DNA from: a virus
IMG/VR virus record: IMGVR_UViG_3300018080_000131
Location: 37,075 to 101,074 of that record
Direction: 5' to 3' (one strand)
Length of the DNA: 64,000 nt
Shown here piece by piece: positions 30,560 to 39,151 of this stretch. The stretch's first letter is position 1. Every line of letters starts with the position of its first letter. The position numbers were made by a program, and so were the translations under genes. The notes below the pieces were generated by a model that saw only the letters and a list, made by a program, of their open reading frames with translations, had not been told where the DNA came from and did not search any database.

Positions 30560-32149
30560 ATGGAAAAAGAGAAGAATAAGGGCTTTGTGTCTAAAGTTAG
30601 GAGTGGTCTAGCTAGGTTTGTATTTGGAGATGAGTTTATTGCAAAACAAACTACAGAATATATTCCTGACAAGGGGAGAACTCCAAACTTTTTTAAAAGC
30701 TTTTATAATCAATATATTGATGCAATAGAAAAGGCTAGAAAAAGGCATGATAAATATGACAGGTATAAATTTCTTGATGACAATTTAGCTGAAGCTTCAG
30801 CTTCATTAAATATTTATGCTGATAATATTGTTAGTGGAGCTATGGGTGGAAGAGAAAATTATATGGTTTTGCTTGATGAGGCTACTCCTAATAAAAGTGA
30901 GATTGAGGAAGTTATAAAATATAATGAACAGATGAGTAATATTAAAAATTCAATTTGGGATATTGCTAGGAAGATGTTGAATTATGGGGATGATTGGAGA
31001 GAAGTTGTTATTGCTCAAAATGATAAAGGATTGAAATATATTGATAAATTAAAACCTTTACCAGTAAAAGAAATGTATGCTGAAGTGGATGATAGGGGTG
31101 TTTGGAAAGACCCATTATATCCATATACTCAAAAAAAGGATGAAAGAGATGATGGTGTTAAATTTGATTGGTGGAGAATACTTCATTTCAAAGTTGGAGA
31201 AGAGGTTTATGGTGATGATTATTCTTTGTTTGCTAATGCTTCTCAGAGAATAGGAAGACAATTGTTGTGGATAGATGATTGTATGGTTATTGCTAGGATG
31301 AGTAGAGCTTGGATGAGGTATGCTTATTTGGTTGATACAGAAGGTTTGAATCCTGAAGAAAGATGGGAATATGCTCAGAGATTTTTAGAGATGATGAAAA
31401 GAACTGAAGAGGCTGAAGAAAGTACTGGAAGGTTGAATCAATATGATGCTCCAAGGATGCCTGATGAGGATATTGTTATTCCTGTTACAAAGGATTCAAG
31501 ACAGGATATTAAACCTTTGAGTGGTGATTTGAATATAGGTAATATTGATGATGTTAGATACTTCCAAGGTAAGTTCCTTATGGCTTTGAATATTCCTAAA
31601 GCTTATATGGCTATTGAAGAAGGTGTAAGGTCAAAGGCTACATTACAACAAATAGATGTTCAGTTTGCAAGACAGGTAAGAAGGAAGCAAGATGCTCTTA
31701 TTCCTGGTCTTAAAAAACTTTATAAGTTGATATTTACTTTGGCTGGTATTGATTATACTTCATTTAATTGGGATATTGTTTTCCCAGAATTGGCTACTAT
31801 TGATGAATTAACAAGATGGGAAATGATGAAAATAAAAGCTGAGGTTGCTAAAATTTTAGCTGTTGATGTTGGAGCTATTAATAATGAATATATTTATTAT
31901 GAGATTTTGGAGATGACAGAAGAAGAGGTTAATAAATACAGGTTGGTTACTCCTGGTAGAGAGCCTTCTGATTTAGTTAATATTCCACCAGAAGTAGCAG
32001 GTAAGTTGAAGAATGACCCATATGTTAGGCAAATGATTGATGATTTAACTGATATTATTTCTTGGAGAAAAGCACAAACTGACAAGCTTGAAGGAATGAA
32101 GGCTGTTGGTGTTGAAAGAAATAAGAGTTTGAAAGAGATGAGAGATTAG
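30560..32149 (+). CDS. Portal protein (T4 gp20-like)
   Basis: 529 aa. It forms the dodecameric vertex through which the terminase packages DNA. Recognisable stretches: KYDRYKFLDDNLAEASASLNIYADNIVSG, a wing/stem region with RYFQGKFLMALNIPKAYM, SKATLQQIDVQFARQVRR, and a C-terminal clip-crown helix region. Length and motif order fit gp20-type portals. GAGG precedes the ATG. A tRNA gene follows 5 nt after the stop. Confidence 0.85.
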   Translation: MEKEKNKGFVSKVRSGLARFVFGDEFIAKQTTEYIPDKGRTPNFFKSFYNQYIDAIEKARKRHDKYDRYKFLDDNLAEASASLNIYADNIVSGAMGGRENYMVLLDEATPNKSEIEEVIKYNEQMSNIKNSIWDIARKMLNYGDDWREVVIAQNDKGLKYIDKLKPLPVKEMYAEVDDRGVWKDPLYPYTQKKDERDDGVKFDWWRILHFKVGEEVYGDDYSLFANASQRIGRQLLWIDDCMVIARMSRAWMRYAYLVDTEGLNPEERWEYAQRFLEMMKRTEEAEESTGRLNQYDAPRMPDEDIVIPVTKDSRQDIKPLSGDLNIGNIDDVRYFQGKFLMALNIPKAYMAIEEGVRSKATLQQIDVQFARQVRRKQDALIPGLKKLYKLIFTLAGIDYTSFNWDIVFPELATIDELTRWEMMKIKAEVAKILAVDVGAINNEYIYYEILEMTEEEVNKYRLVTPGREPSDLVNIPPEVAGKLKNDPYVRQMIDDLTDIISWRKAQTDKLEGMKAVGVERNKSLKEMRD

Positions 32150-32154
32150 TTTTT

Positions 32155-32227
32155 GCCAGGATAGTATAATGGAGATTATTCCTGTTTTGTAAGCAGAGAG
32201 ATGAGGGTTCAAGTCCTTCTCCTGGCT
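32155..32227 (+). tRNA. tRNA-Thr (anticodon UGU)
   Basis: Complete cloverleaf: 7-bp acceptor (GCCAGGA/TCCTGGC), 3-bp D stem, anticodon arm CCTGT-TTTGTAA-GCAGA (anticodon TGT at 32189-32191; outer C-A mismatch), 5-nt variable loop, T arm GAGGG-TTCAAGT-CCTTC. Discriminator U, no encoded CCA. It reads ACA codons, which are common in this genome. The usual TTCGA in the T loop is TTCAA, in line with the window-wide lack of CpG. Confidence 0.9.
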
Positions 32228-32240
32228 TTTAGAGGTAACA

Positions 32241-32654
32241 TTGAGATATTTAACAGATAGAGAAAAGTTTAAGATTGTAAAACAGTTAAGAGAGATGTAC
32301 AAATATGCTGATGATAAATCTAATAAAAAAATAGATTCAAAACTTATTCCTTATTTGAAAAGATTGAATAATGTAGTTGGTGTTGCAACAATTCAAAGTT
32401 GTGTTGGTCATAAAGTTGAAGATGGTTATGAGGATGGTTATTTATGGTTGAGACTGTCAGAGAAGATAAGGAATATTGTTTATGATAAGGTTTATAGTCT
32501 TGTTAACATTGATGGTGTTATAAAGATTTCTATAATCTATCATAGTTCTGGAGAAGAGTTGTTTGAGATTAATTTTCAATCAGTTGAAACAAGTGAAGGA
32601 AGAAAGGCTATTGAAAAGGTTGTAATATTTTTTGAGTTATTAAAATGTTATTAG
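32241..32654 (+). CDS. Hypothetical protein, 137 aa (TTG start)
   Basis: TTG 32241 lies 5 nt after AGAGGT. Contains TIQSCVGHKVEDGYEDGYLWLRL, faintly like TYW3-type folds, then alternating strands (VIKISIIYHSSGEELFEINF). Assignment too weak to name. Overlaps the MuF gene. Confidence 0.6.
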   Translation: MRYLTDREKFKIVKQLREMYKYADDKSNKKIDSKLIPYLKRLNNVVGVATIQSCVGHKVEDGYEDGYLWLRLSEKIRNIVYDKVYSLVNIDGVIKISIIYHSSGEELFEINFQSVETSEGRKAIEKVVIFFELLKCY

Positions 32655-34834
32655 ATGTAGAAGTATTGCTAGAGGCTATTCCTGCTCTTATGGAAGCTGA
32701 AAAGGCTTTAGTGGATAAAGGAAATAGAGATTTGGTTGCTATGGCACAGGCTGATGCTATGTTTGCTATGGGTATGCAGAATCCTGATGTTATGGAAGGT
32801 GGTTTTAAAAAGTTCCATGATATAACAGCAGGATTTGAAGATGATATGATTAATATTGCTTTGAAGTTTAGAGATGGTACAATTAATAATGCTGAAGCTT
32901 TGAGAAGGTTTAAGGCTATGGTTGGTGATAGATACCAGAAGATGTTTTTAGCTGGAACTGAGGCTGTTGGGAATCCTCAGTATTCAAGAGTTGGGTTGAC
33001 TAAGAAAGATATGGCTTTTATTAACAAAGCTAGAAGAGCAGAGATGAAATATTTTAGAAGATTTCTATATGATATTAATGACCCAAAACATCTTCCTTTT
33101 AATAGGATACCTAAAGATGCTATGGGAAGAGCTTTACCAGGATACAGGATACAAAGGCACTCATATGTTAGTAGAGCTAAGTATTATGCTAATAGTGGTA
33201 AAGCACAGTTTTATAATGGCATGGTTGCTGGTGCTGGTAGTCAGATGAATATTAAATGGGTTTTGGGAGTTCCACAAACAGAGCATTGTCCTGTTTGTCC
33301 TATTTATGCTAAGAAAATTTATACTTGGAAAAACTTACCAACAGTTCCTAGAGGTGGTGATACTCCATGTTTGTTTAAATGTTATTGTCATTTAGAGTTT
33401 GTTCCAAAAGCTACAGGAAAAACTTTTGATATTCCTGGTGCTATTGCTCAGGCTGGTCAAGGAACAGTACAAGGATTAACTGCTCCTGGGAGATGGGCTA
33501 GGGCTACTAATTTTGCTGGAGAACCAGTTTCTCCAAATGATGCATTTATGTTAGATTTACTTTATTCTAATATGAATAAAGCAAGACAGATGATAGCTCT
33601 TGGTGTTGATAAAAAATATTGGATTGGTCTTAGAAAAGATTTTAATGCTAGGATTATAGATTATGCTAAAACTAGGGGTTTAAGGGTTACTCCTACTACT
33701 TCTGTTAAAGATTTAGTTGCTACTATTAAAGATGCTAATAAATTTAAAGGTAAGCTTATTGCTTTAAGAGAACCAGAAGAGTATGCTCTTTTATCTCATG
33801 GTGATGAGGTTGTTATGGTTAGGGGTGATTTTTCTAGTGCTGGGGTTATTAAAGTTGCTCCAGATGGTAGAAGATTTTTTATTGATTCAGATGGAAAAGA
33901 GATATTATTAGATTATGGTAAAGATATTTTCTTTGTTGTAAAGAAAAATGAGGTTACTTTTTCTGCATCTGTAGAAGCTGAATCAGCTAAGATTCTTGAA
34001 TGTTTTAATGTTACTAAATGTGAACATCTTTCTGCTATTGATAAAAATGGAAAAGTTTTATTAACTGCTATTAAAGGTACAAGAGGTCAAGTAAAGCTTA
34101 GTAAAGAACAGGCTAAAATAATATTAGATAATGCTGAATGTGTTATTCATAATCATCCTTCATCTAGCTCTTTTTCTTATCCTGATATTGTAACTTCTTC
34201 TGCTTTAAGAGTTAAATATTCAATTGTAGTTAGTAAAGAACATATTTATAAAGCTGTTCCAGATTTAGAAAATCCTAATTGTCCTTGGGGTAAAAGTGAT
34301 TTTACTATTATAAGTTTTAGAAGCAAGTGTGAAGTTTTTGATTCTAAAATTAGACCAAAATACAGAAAAAGAATAGATAAGGAAATAGAGATATATAAAG
34401 AAAAATATTCTAAAGGTGAGATAAATGCTTATGAGCTTGCTAAAATGGAAGATAAAATTACTTTAAAACATACCCATGATTATTCAGAAGAAATGATGAA
34501 ATTTATTGTTGATAATTTTGGTTTCAAATATGAAAAAATTCCTGTTGCTGAATCAGGTTGGAATCTTCCACAGGTGATTGAATCTATTATAAAAGAGCAG
34601 AAAGGAGAACCAGTTACAACATATACTAATCCTTTTACTTTATCTGACCCAATAAAATATAAGAATATTTATTTAAGGCATATGTTTGGTGGTGATAAAG
34701 AATTATATAAATTTTTTGTTAGTCTTTGGAAGAAGGCTAAAGAAGAAAATGCTTTCTTTCCTATTAATATTGCATGGATAAGATTTAGGGAAGTTTATAA
34801 AGAAACAGATGATGGTGAATGGGAGAAGAGATAA
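32645..34834 (+). CDS. MuF-like head morphogenesis protein with C-terminal JAB/MPN-like domain
   Basis: 729 aa. The N-terminal 300 residues are MuF-like minor head protein: GKAQFYNGMVAGAG, KWVLGVPQTEHCPVCPIYA, PCLFKCYCHLEFV. A linker follows; residues about 445-560 carry VIHNHPSSSSFSYPDI (H502, H504) and YSIVVSKEHIYKAVP, a JAB/MPN-like metalloprotease pattern also used in polymorphic toxins. The last 150 residues are charged and uncharacterised. The protein is thus a virion component with an enzymatic or effector tail (inference). Follows the portal, as MuF genes do. Confidence 0.75.
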   Translation: MLLDVEVLLEAIPALMEAEKALVDKGNRDLVAMAQADAMFAMGMQNPDVMEGGFKKFHDITAGFEDDMINIALKFRDGTINNAEALRRFKAMVGDRYQKMFLAGTEAVGNPQYSRVGLTKKDMAFINKARRAEMKYFRRFLYDINDPKHLPFNRIPKDAMGRALPGYRIQRHSYVSRAKYYANSGKAQFYNGMVAGAGSQMNIKWVLGVPQTEHCPVCPIYAKKIYTWKNLPTVPRGGDTPCLFKCYCHLEFVPKATGKTFDIPGAIAQAGQGTVQGLTAPGRWARATNFAGEPVSPNDAFMLDLLYSNMNKARQMIALGVDKKYWIGLRKDFNARIIDYAKTRGLRVTPTTSVKDLVATIKDANKFKGKLIALREPEEYALLSHGDEVVMVRGDFSSAGVIKVAPDGRRFFIDSDGKEILLDYGKDIFFVVKKNEVTFSASVEAESAKILECFNVTKCEHLSAIDKNGKVLLTAIKGTRGQVKLSKEQAKIILDNAECVIHNHPSSSSFSYPDIVTSSALRVKYSIVVSKEHIYKAVPDLENPNCPWGKSDFTIISFRSKCEVFDSKIRPKYRKRIDKEIEIYKEKYSKGEINAYELAKMEDKITLKHTHDYSEEMMKFIVDNFGFKYEKIPVAESGWNLPQVIESIIKEQKGEPVTTYTNPFTLSDPIKYKNIYLRHMFGGDKELYKFFVSLWKKAKEENAFFPINIAWIRFREVYKETDDGEWEKR

Positions 34835-35130
34835 TGCTTTATGATATTTTAGCAGAGGTTGGTAGAAGAGAGCTTGTTTGGGTTGATAATGTTTTAAAGA
34901 AATATGGTTGTTTTCCAAGAGAGATTCATGTTAGCAAAATGTCTTATTTGTTAATGTCTTCTTATTCATTAGTAGGTTTAAATGATTGGTTAGAACCATC
35001 TATTCCTATGATGGTTTTTTGGACTTATGATGCTGATGAAGATGTTTTTATATATGATGAAGAAGGTAATTTATTAGAAAAAATTGATAGAGGTATAATA
35101 TTAAATGAAAAAATTAAAAGTAATGTTTGA
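34834..35130 (+). CDS. Hypothetical protein, 98 aa
   Basis: TAATG overlap with the MuF gene. Mixed fold with FWTYDADEDVFIYDEEGNLLEKI. As it is tightly coupled to a possible toxin-like C-terminus, a partner or immunity-like role can be imagined but not shown. Overlaps the amidase gene by 26 nt. Confidence 0.55.
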   Translation: MLYDILAEVGRRELVWVDNVLKKYGCFPREIHVSKMSYLLMSSYSLVGLNDWLEPSIPMMVFWTYDADEDVFIYDEEGNLLEKIDRGIILNEKIKSNV

Positions 35131-35737
35131 TGCTGGTCATGGTGGTAAAGACCCAGGAGCAATAGGAGAATATTTTTCTGGTTGGGGTAGAGAGGTTATT
35201 GTTAAAGTAAAAGAGAAGGCTTGTACTTTAAGTATTGCTAAGAAGTGTGTGGATTATATTAATGACCAGGAGTATCCTATTATTCCTTATATGACCAGAG
35301 AAGAAGACAGGTATGTTTATTTATCTGAAAGGTGTTATAAGGCTAATAAAGAAGAAGTTGATATTTTTGTTTCAATTCATCATAATGCTAGACCTATGCA
35401 GGGAAAATATGGGTTTGAGATTGAAACATACCATCATAAAAATTCAGTTATTGGAATGGTTATTGCTGATATTGTACAAAAGAATTTTATTGATTATTTA
35501 CCAAATGAGATTGAGTTACCAGTATTTGATAGAGGAATCAAAACTGCTGGGTTTTATGTTTTAAATCATACAGTTATGCCAGCTATACTTGTGGAGCTTG
35601 GATTTTTATCTGACCCAGAAGAGGCTAGGTTTTTAAATACAGATGTTGGAAGAAGTGTATTAGCAGTTGGTATAATTGAAGGATTAATGAAATATTATAG
35701 TACTTGGGTTGACCCCAGATATTATCATGTTGGTTAA
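35105..35737 (+). CDS. N-acetylmuramoyl-L-alanine amidase (Amidase_3)
   Basis: 210 aa. FDAGHGGKDPGAIG gives the first zinc His (H12), VSIHHNARP another His, and ILVELGFLSDPEEARFL the catalytic Glu, the full Amidase_3 pattern. It cleaves the amide bond between MurNAc and L-Ala in peptidoglycan. No signal peptide or cell-wall-binding domain, so it is either a holin-dependent endolysin or virion-associated. Confidence 0.9.
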   Translation: MKKLKVMFDAGHGGKDPGAIGEYFSGWGREVIVKVKEKACTLSIAKKCVDYINDQEYPIIPYMTREEDRYVYLSERCYKANKEEVDIFVSIHHNARPMQGKYGFEIETYHHKNSVIGMVIADIVQKNFIDYLPNEIELPVFDRGIKTAGFYVLNHTVMPAILVELGFLSDPEEARFLNTDVGRSVLAVGIIEGLMKYYSTWVDPRYYHVG

Positions 35738-35898
35738 TGAGTTTAACAAAAGATGAGAGAGATATTGCAGTTGAGCTTGTTAACTTTAGGAAAAGAGGTA
35801 TTAGATGGTGTCATTTAGAAAAGAAATATGGTTTAGAAAAAAAGGAATTAAAAAGGATAATGTGTATTTACAATGGAGAAAGAAATAATGAAAAGTAA
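35737..35898 (+). CDS. Small HTH-like protein, 53 aa
   Basis: TAATG overlap with the amidase. FRKRGIRWCHLEKKYGLEKKELKRIM reads as a single helix-turn-helix like sigma-4 or homeodomain-type units. Overlaps the exonuclease gene start. Confidence 0.5.
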   Translation: MSLTKDERDIAVELVNFRKRGIRWCHLEKKYGLEKKELKRIMCIYNGERNNEK

Positions 35899-36637
35899 GA
35901 AAGAAAAACTACATTTTCCACCATTAAATTTAAACAAATTAAGAAAAGATGAGATTTTAAAACTGTATAATCATAGGTGTAAACAACATGGAATGAGATA
36001 TACAGAACATCCTGGTTGTATCTATCAAGATGATTTTGATTTACATGCTGGGATAAGAGAGAAGGTTGGTTTTTTGGATATTGAAACTGCAAATTTTCAA
36101 CCACCATTTGGTCATGTTATTTGTTGGTCAATAAAAGAATATGGTGATGGTGGTGAGCTTTTTAATGCTAAGATTAGTACTAAAGATATTCAAAGAGAGG
36201 CTAAAAGTTCTTTAAAATCTCCAGTTCAGATAGACAAAGCAATTTTACAAGAATTTGTAAAAGTTGTAAGAAACTTTGATAGGATTGCTGTTTATTGGGG
36301 TAAGAACAGAAGGTTTGATATTCCTTATTTAAGACATAGATGTTTGAAATTAGGATTGAATTTTCCTACTTATAAGGAGATTATTGTTGTTGATGTTTAT
36401 GATTGGGTTAAGAATTTTTTAAGATTATCAAGTAATAGATTAGGAATTGTTTGTAAAGAGTTTGGATTTCCAGCTAAGGAACATGATATGTTTCCTGCTC
36501 ATTGGGTTAAAGCTAATTCAGGAAACCAGAAGGCTATTGATTATATACAGATACATTGTGATGAAGATGTACTGGCATTAGAACCAGTATATAATTTGCT
36601 TCTTCCTTTTGCTAGGAATTCAAGAACTTCAATATAA
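35888..36637 (+). CDS. RNase H-fold 3'-5' exonuclease (DEDD-type)
   Basis: 249 aa. Start ATG 35888 after GGAGAAAG. GFLDIETANF supplies D64/E66; YWGKNRRFDIPYL holds the second Asp; HCDEDVLALEPVY the last Asp with a Tyr, consistent with DEDDy exonucleases. A basic N-terminal 50 residues contains a possible CxxH zinc element. Probably acts in DNA repair or recombination. Confidence 0.75.
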   Translation: MKSKKEKLHFPPLNLNKLRKDEILKLYNHRCKQHGMRYTEHPGCIYQDDFDLHAGIREKVGFLDIETANFQPPFGHVICWSIKEYGDGGELFNAKISTKDIQREAKSSLKSPVQIDKAILQEFVKVVRNFDRIAVYWGKNRRFDIPYLRHRCLKLGLNFPTYKEIIVVDVYDWVKNFLRLSSNRLGIVCKEFGFPAKEHDMFPAHWVKANSGNQKAIDYIQIHCDEDVLALEPVYNLLLPFARNSRTSI

Positions 36638-36651
36638 GAGAGGAGAATAAA

Positions 36652-36879
36652 ATGGGAAAGAAAAAGAAAGATATTTCTAATGAGGTCTATAGGCTTTATA
36701 GATTTGAACAGAATAATGCTGTTGTAAAAAATCCTATATCTCTTGAAATTGAGGATGATGGCACTCATATTATAGAAGATGAAGAAGGTAGGGTTCATAA
36801 AATTAAACCAAATTGGATTCATTTGAGGTATGAGCTTAAAAATGGTCATAAAAAAGAAGTTATTCAAGAGAAAGAATAA
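36652..36879 (+). CDS. Small paralog-family protein, 75 aa
   Basis: Third member of the family at 29237 and 29670: YRLYRFEQNNAVVKNPISLEI, GTHIIEDEEG, IKPNWIHLRYE. AGGAG precedes the ATG. Basic start and end. Confidence 0.6.
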   Translation: MGKKKKDISNEVYRLYRFEQNNAVVKNPISLEIEDDGTHIIEDEEGRVHKIKPNWIHLRYELKNGHKKEVIQEKE

Positions 36880-36883
36880 AAAA

Positions 36884-37111
36884 ATGGGAACTGTTATTGA
36901 GAAATTGATTCATTTTCCAGAGGAAAGAAGGGCTGAGATTAATTGTTACCTTGATGAGTTGGTTAAAGAGAATAAGGTAAATAATATTAATTTTAGTATG
37001 GTTACAACAGGTGGAATTTGGAGAATTTGTGTAGATTTTAAAGAAGAAATAGATGCTTCAGAGTTTTTAAAAAGATTTTGGGGGATGCACTATGAATCTA
37101 AGAAAAAGTAA
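36884..37111 (+). CDS. Hypothetical protein, 75 aa
   Basis: ATG 36884, directly after the previous stop; a longer frame overlaps it. Helix then strands (VNNINFSMVTTGGIWRICVDF). No family recognised. Overlaps the cupin gene by 20 nt. Confidence 0.55.
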   Translation: MGTVIEKLIHFPEERRAEINCYLDELVKENKVNNINFSMVTTGGIWRICVDFKEEIDASEFLKRFWGMHYESKKK

Positions 37112-37457
37112 AGGTAGTAGAGTTATTGAAAAGGTTGTTGAAAAGCCTTGGGGTTTTGAAAGATGGTTTGCTGAAGTTCCAGATGGTTATTTAGGGAAGA
37201 AGCTTATTATTTCTGGTGGTCAAACAACAAGCTACCATCATCATGAAAAGAAGGAAGAAACTCTTTTGGTTGTGAAAGGTGTTTGTCATCTTGAAACTGA
37301 TAGTGGTGTTTTTACTTATGTTGCTGGTGAATCTTTTCATATTTTTCCTTTGGAAAATCATAGAATGTTTTCAAGGGAAGGAGAAGTTGTGCTTATTGAA
37401 GTGTCTACTTATTTTCCAGATGATACTGTAAGAGTCAAGGATTTTTATAACAGATAA
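37092..37457 (+). CDS. Cupin protein, mannose-6-phosphate-isomerase-like
   Basis: 121 aa. KPWGFERWFA, TSYHHHEKKEETLLVVKG and HIFPLENHRMFS are the two cupin motifs (His3, Glu, late His as metal ligands), close to the C-terminal domain of type II phosphomannose isomerase. It could act in nucleotide-sugar supply for the glycan island downstream, but lacks the GMP-transferase domain. Ribosome site GGGGGA. Confidence 0.8.
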   Translation: MNLRKSKGSRVIEKVVEKPWGFERWFAEVPDGYLGKKLIISGGQTTSYHHHEKKEETLLVVKGVCHLETDSGVFTYVAGESFHIFPLENHRMFSREGEVVLIEVSTYFPDDTVRVKDFYNR

Positions 37458-37525
37458 TAACTTAATTGATTAGGATAGGTTAGGAGGCTTAGTTCTAATG
37501 ACTATAAGCAGAGAGGCTTATAAAA

Positions 37526-38458
37526 ATGGTGAGGAAGTTATTAGGTATTTTTGTATTGGTTTTGTTTTTTGTATCCTGTGGGTATAAACTTGATATTCAA
37601 TTTACTTCAAATACTGTATTAAAAAAGATTGATGAAAATACTATGACAATTGCAGTTTATTATTATATGGGTAATGATGAGTTTAGAAAGAGATTGAATG
37701 AATTGAGTAATATAGATTCTATTAAAATGAGAGGGAGTGTTAAAAATAAACCTTATGCCTTGCAGGTTGTTACTCCAGTATTGGAAGATAATGATAAAGA
37801 TGTTAAAGTACTAGCATATATAGGTTCTGGAACATTGTTAAAAGAGAATTATATTATAAGTGTTAAGCATTTGTTTGACAAAACTGAAAATGTTAGTGAT
37901 ATGAAAATTTGGGTTTTTAATGCAAAACATATAACTCCTATTGAAGCAGAGTTAATTGCTATTAGTGAAGGGAAAGAGTTTTGTGATGATTATGCTGTTA
38001 TAAAGCTAAAAGAAGATTTGGGTTATGATGGTGCTAGGATAATAAGTCCTTCAAGAGTGAAAAGAGGAGATAAAGTTATTTTTGTTGGTTCTCCTGGTGG
38101 TGTTGCATTTCTTACCAGATTTGGATATTTAACTACATTTAAATATTTTTTAAAGAAGAATAATGATAATAATTTAGCACTAGCTTTTTATGATGATTTT
38201 TATTATTGGTGTGTTTATCCAGGTGGTCCAGGTGATTCTGGTGGTTCAATAAGAGATATGGATGGTAATTTGATTTCTGTAATATATTGTGGTGTTACTT
38301 TATATGATGAAGAATATTTATTTGCTAATCCTACTGAAATGCTATGGTGTTTTTTAGAAAAGCATAATTTGGAATGGATTGGAAAGAGGGATTTTCCAGA
38401 AGAAACTGAGGAAACTAAAATAGATAGTAATAAAGATATTGTTTTGCAAAAGAGGTAA
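37526..38458 (+). CDS. Trypsin-like serine protease lipoprotein
   Basis: 310 aa. Type II signal peptide with lipobox ending VSC (Cys18). A chymotrypsin-fold domain follows with the triad in order: His115 in SVKHLF, Asp155 in DDYAVIKL, Ser238 in GPGDSGGS. It should be a lipid-anchored protease outside the cytoplasmic membrane, acting on host envelope or incoming phage proteins (inference). Such an enzyme is unusual in a phage structural region. Confidence 0.8.
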   Translation: MVRKLLGIFVLVLFFVSCGYKLDIQFTSNTVLKKIDENTMTIAVYYYMGNDEFRKRLNELSNIDSIKMRGSVKNKPYALQVVTPVLEDNDKDVKVLAYIGSGTLLKENYIISVKHLFDKTENVSDMKIWVFNAKHITPIEAELIAISEGKEFCDDYAVIKLKEDLGYDGARIISPSRVKRGDKVIFVGSPGGVAFLTRFGYLTTFKYFLKKNNDNNLALAFYDDFYYWCVYPGGPGDSGGSIRDMDGNLISVIYCGVTLYDEEYLFANPTEMLWCFLEKHNLEWIGKRDFPEETEETKIDSNKDIVLQKR

Positions 38459-38762
38459 GATAAGTATATGGCAACTGATATTATGGCTGTTTGTATTGGT
38501 TGCTTTTATATTGTTGTTAAGTAGGTGTTCTATGTTTCCAAGTGAGCATTATCCTTTTCCAAATGTTGAAAAAACTTCAATTAATGAGAATTGTAAAACA
38601 TTTAGGAATTGGGGTGTTTCTGATAGTGAGTTTATGGAGTATGTTCATAAAGAAGTTGAAGGTACTGGTTATATAAAAATTAGTACAAGGAGAGGAAGAT
38701 TGCTTGTTGGTGGAGATGTTATTATGACAGCTATTGTCTATTATGAGAAAGAAAATAAATAA
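38439..38762 (+). CDS. Small lipoprotein or membrane-anchored protein, start uncertain
   Basis: The frame has no ATG before its hydrophobic segment. TTG 38439 lies inside the protease gene, while AGAGGT at 38452 points to an ATA codon (38460 or 38466). The hydrophobic stretch LILWLFVLVAFILLLSRC ends in a lipobox-like Cys, then an 80-residue periplasmic part. It may be an outer-membrane spanin-like protein (inference). Confidence 0.55.
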   Translation: MFCKRGKISIWQLILWLFVLVAFILLLSRCSMFPSEHYPFPNVEKTSINENCKTFRNWGVSDSEFMEYVHKEVEGTGYIKISTRRGRLLVGGDVIMTAIVYYEKENK

Positions 38763-38907
38763 AATTTTTGAAGGAACATTTATTCTAAAAGTTGTGGTAT
38801 TTAGTATTGTTATTTCAATAGCTTTGGAATATTTGGATTCTTTCTTTATTGTGGTTTTGTCAGTATTTTTGGGATTTCTATTAGGAAGAGATTTTGAGAA
38901 GAGGTAA
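38743..38907 (+). CDS. Two-TM micro-protein, holin-like, 54 aa
   Basis: Overlaps the preceding gene by 20 nt. Two hydrophobic segments (FILKVVVFSIVISIAL; SFFIVVLSVFLGFLL) flanked by basic ends, the class II holin layout. Position among lysis-like genes supports the reading. Confidence 0.5.
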   Translation: MRKKINKIFEGTFILKVVVFSIVISIALEYLDSFFIVVLSVFLGFLLGRDFEKR

Positions 38908-38916
38908 GAAGTTATT

Positions 38917-39063
38917 ATGTCAAAAAAGAAAAAGAATTATGATGAAAAATATGAACCTTATATAAAGAGTAGGAGTATGTTTCATAAACCTACAAGAGTT
39001 CATAAAAAAAAGAAAGAATATAATAGGAAAGATAAAAGTTGGAAAAATTTAGATAATTGGTGA
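38917..39063 (+). CDS. Tiny Lys-rich protein, 48 aa
   Basis: ATG behind GAGGTAAGAAG. Lys/Tyr-rich, no hydrophobic segment (RVHKKKKEYNRKDKSWKN). Its TGA begins the TGATATAGA box in front of the 60-nt RNA element. Confidence 0.5.
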   Translation: MSKKKKNYDEKYEPYIKSRSMFHKPTRVHKKKKEYNRKDKSWKNLDNW

Positions 39064-39071
39064 TATAGATT

Positions 39072-39131
39072 GAGGAATGGGATTAAGAAAGGCTTATCAG
39101 AAATGATTATCATGACTTTATCTCATTCCTC
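39072..39131 (+). promoter_or_regulatory. 60-nt structured RNA element, copy 1 of 2
   Basis: Outer arms 39072-39083 and 39120-39131 pair over 12 bp (one G-U). The inner core TATCAGAAATGATTA (39095-39109) is identical to copy 2 at 43657 and contains a GAAA loop closed by ATCA/TGAT. Spacings (11 and 10 nt) are the same in both copies while arm sequences differ. Sits 20 nt before the next gene's ATG, upstream of its ribosome site. Confidence 0.75.
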
Positions 39132-39151
39132 TTACAAATATGGAGAGTTAA

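Noticed and set aside
32155-32227. tRNA-Thr as an integration site
   Set aside because: It is a complete tRNA between portal and a small gene; no integrase and no repeated 3' end nearby.
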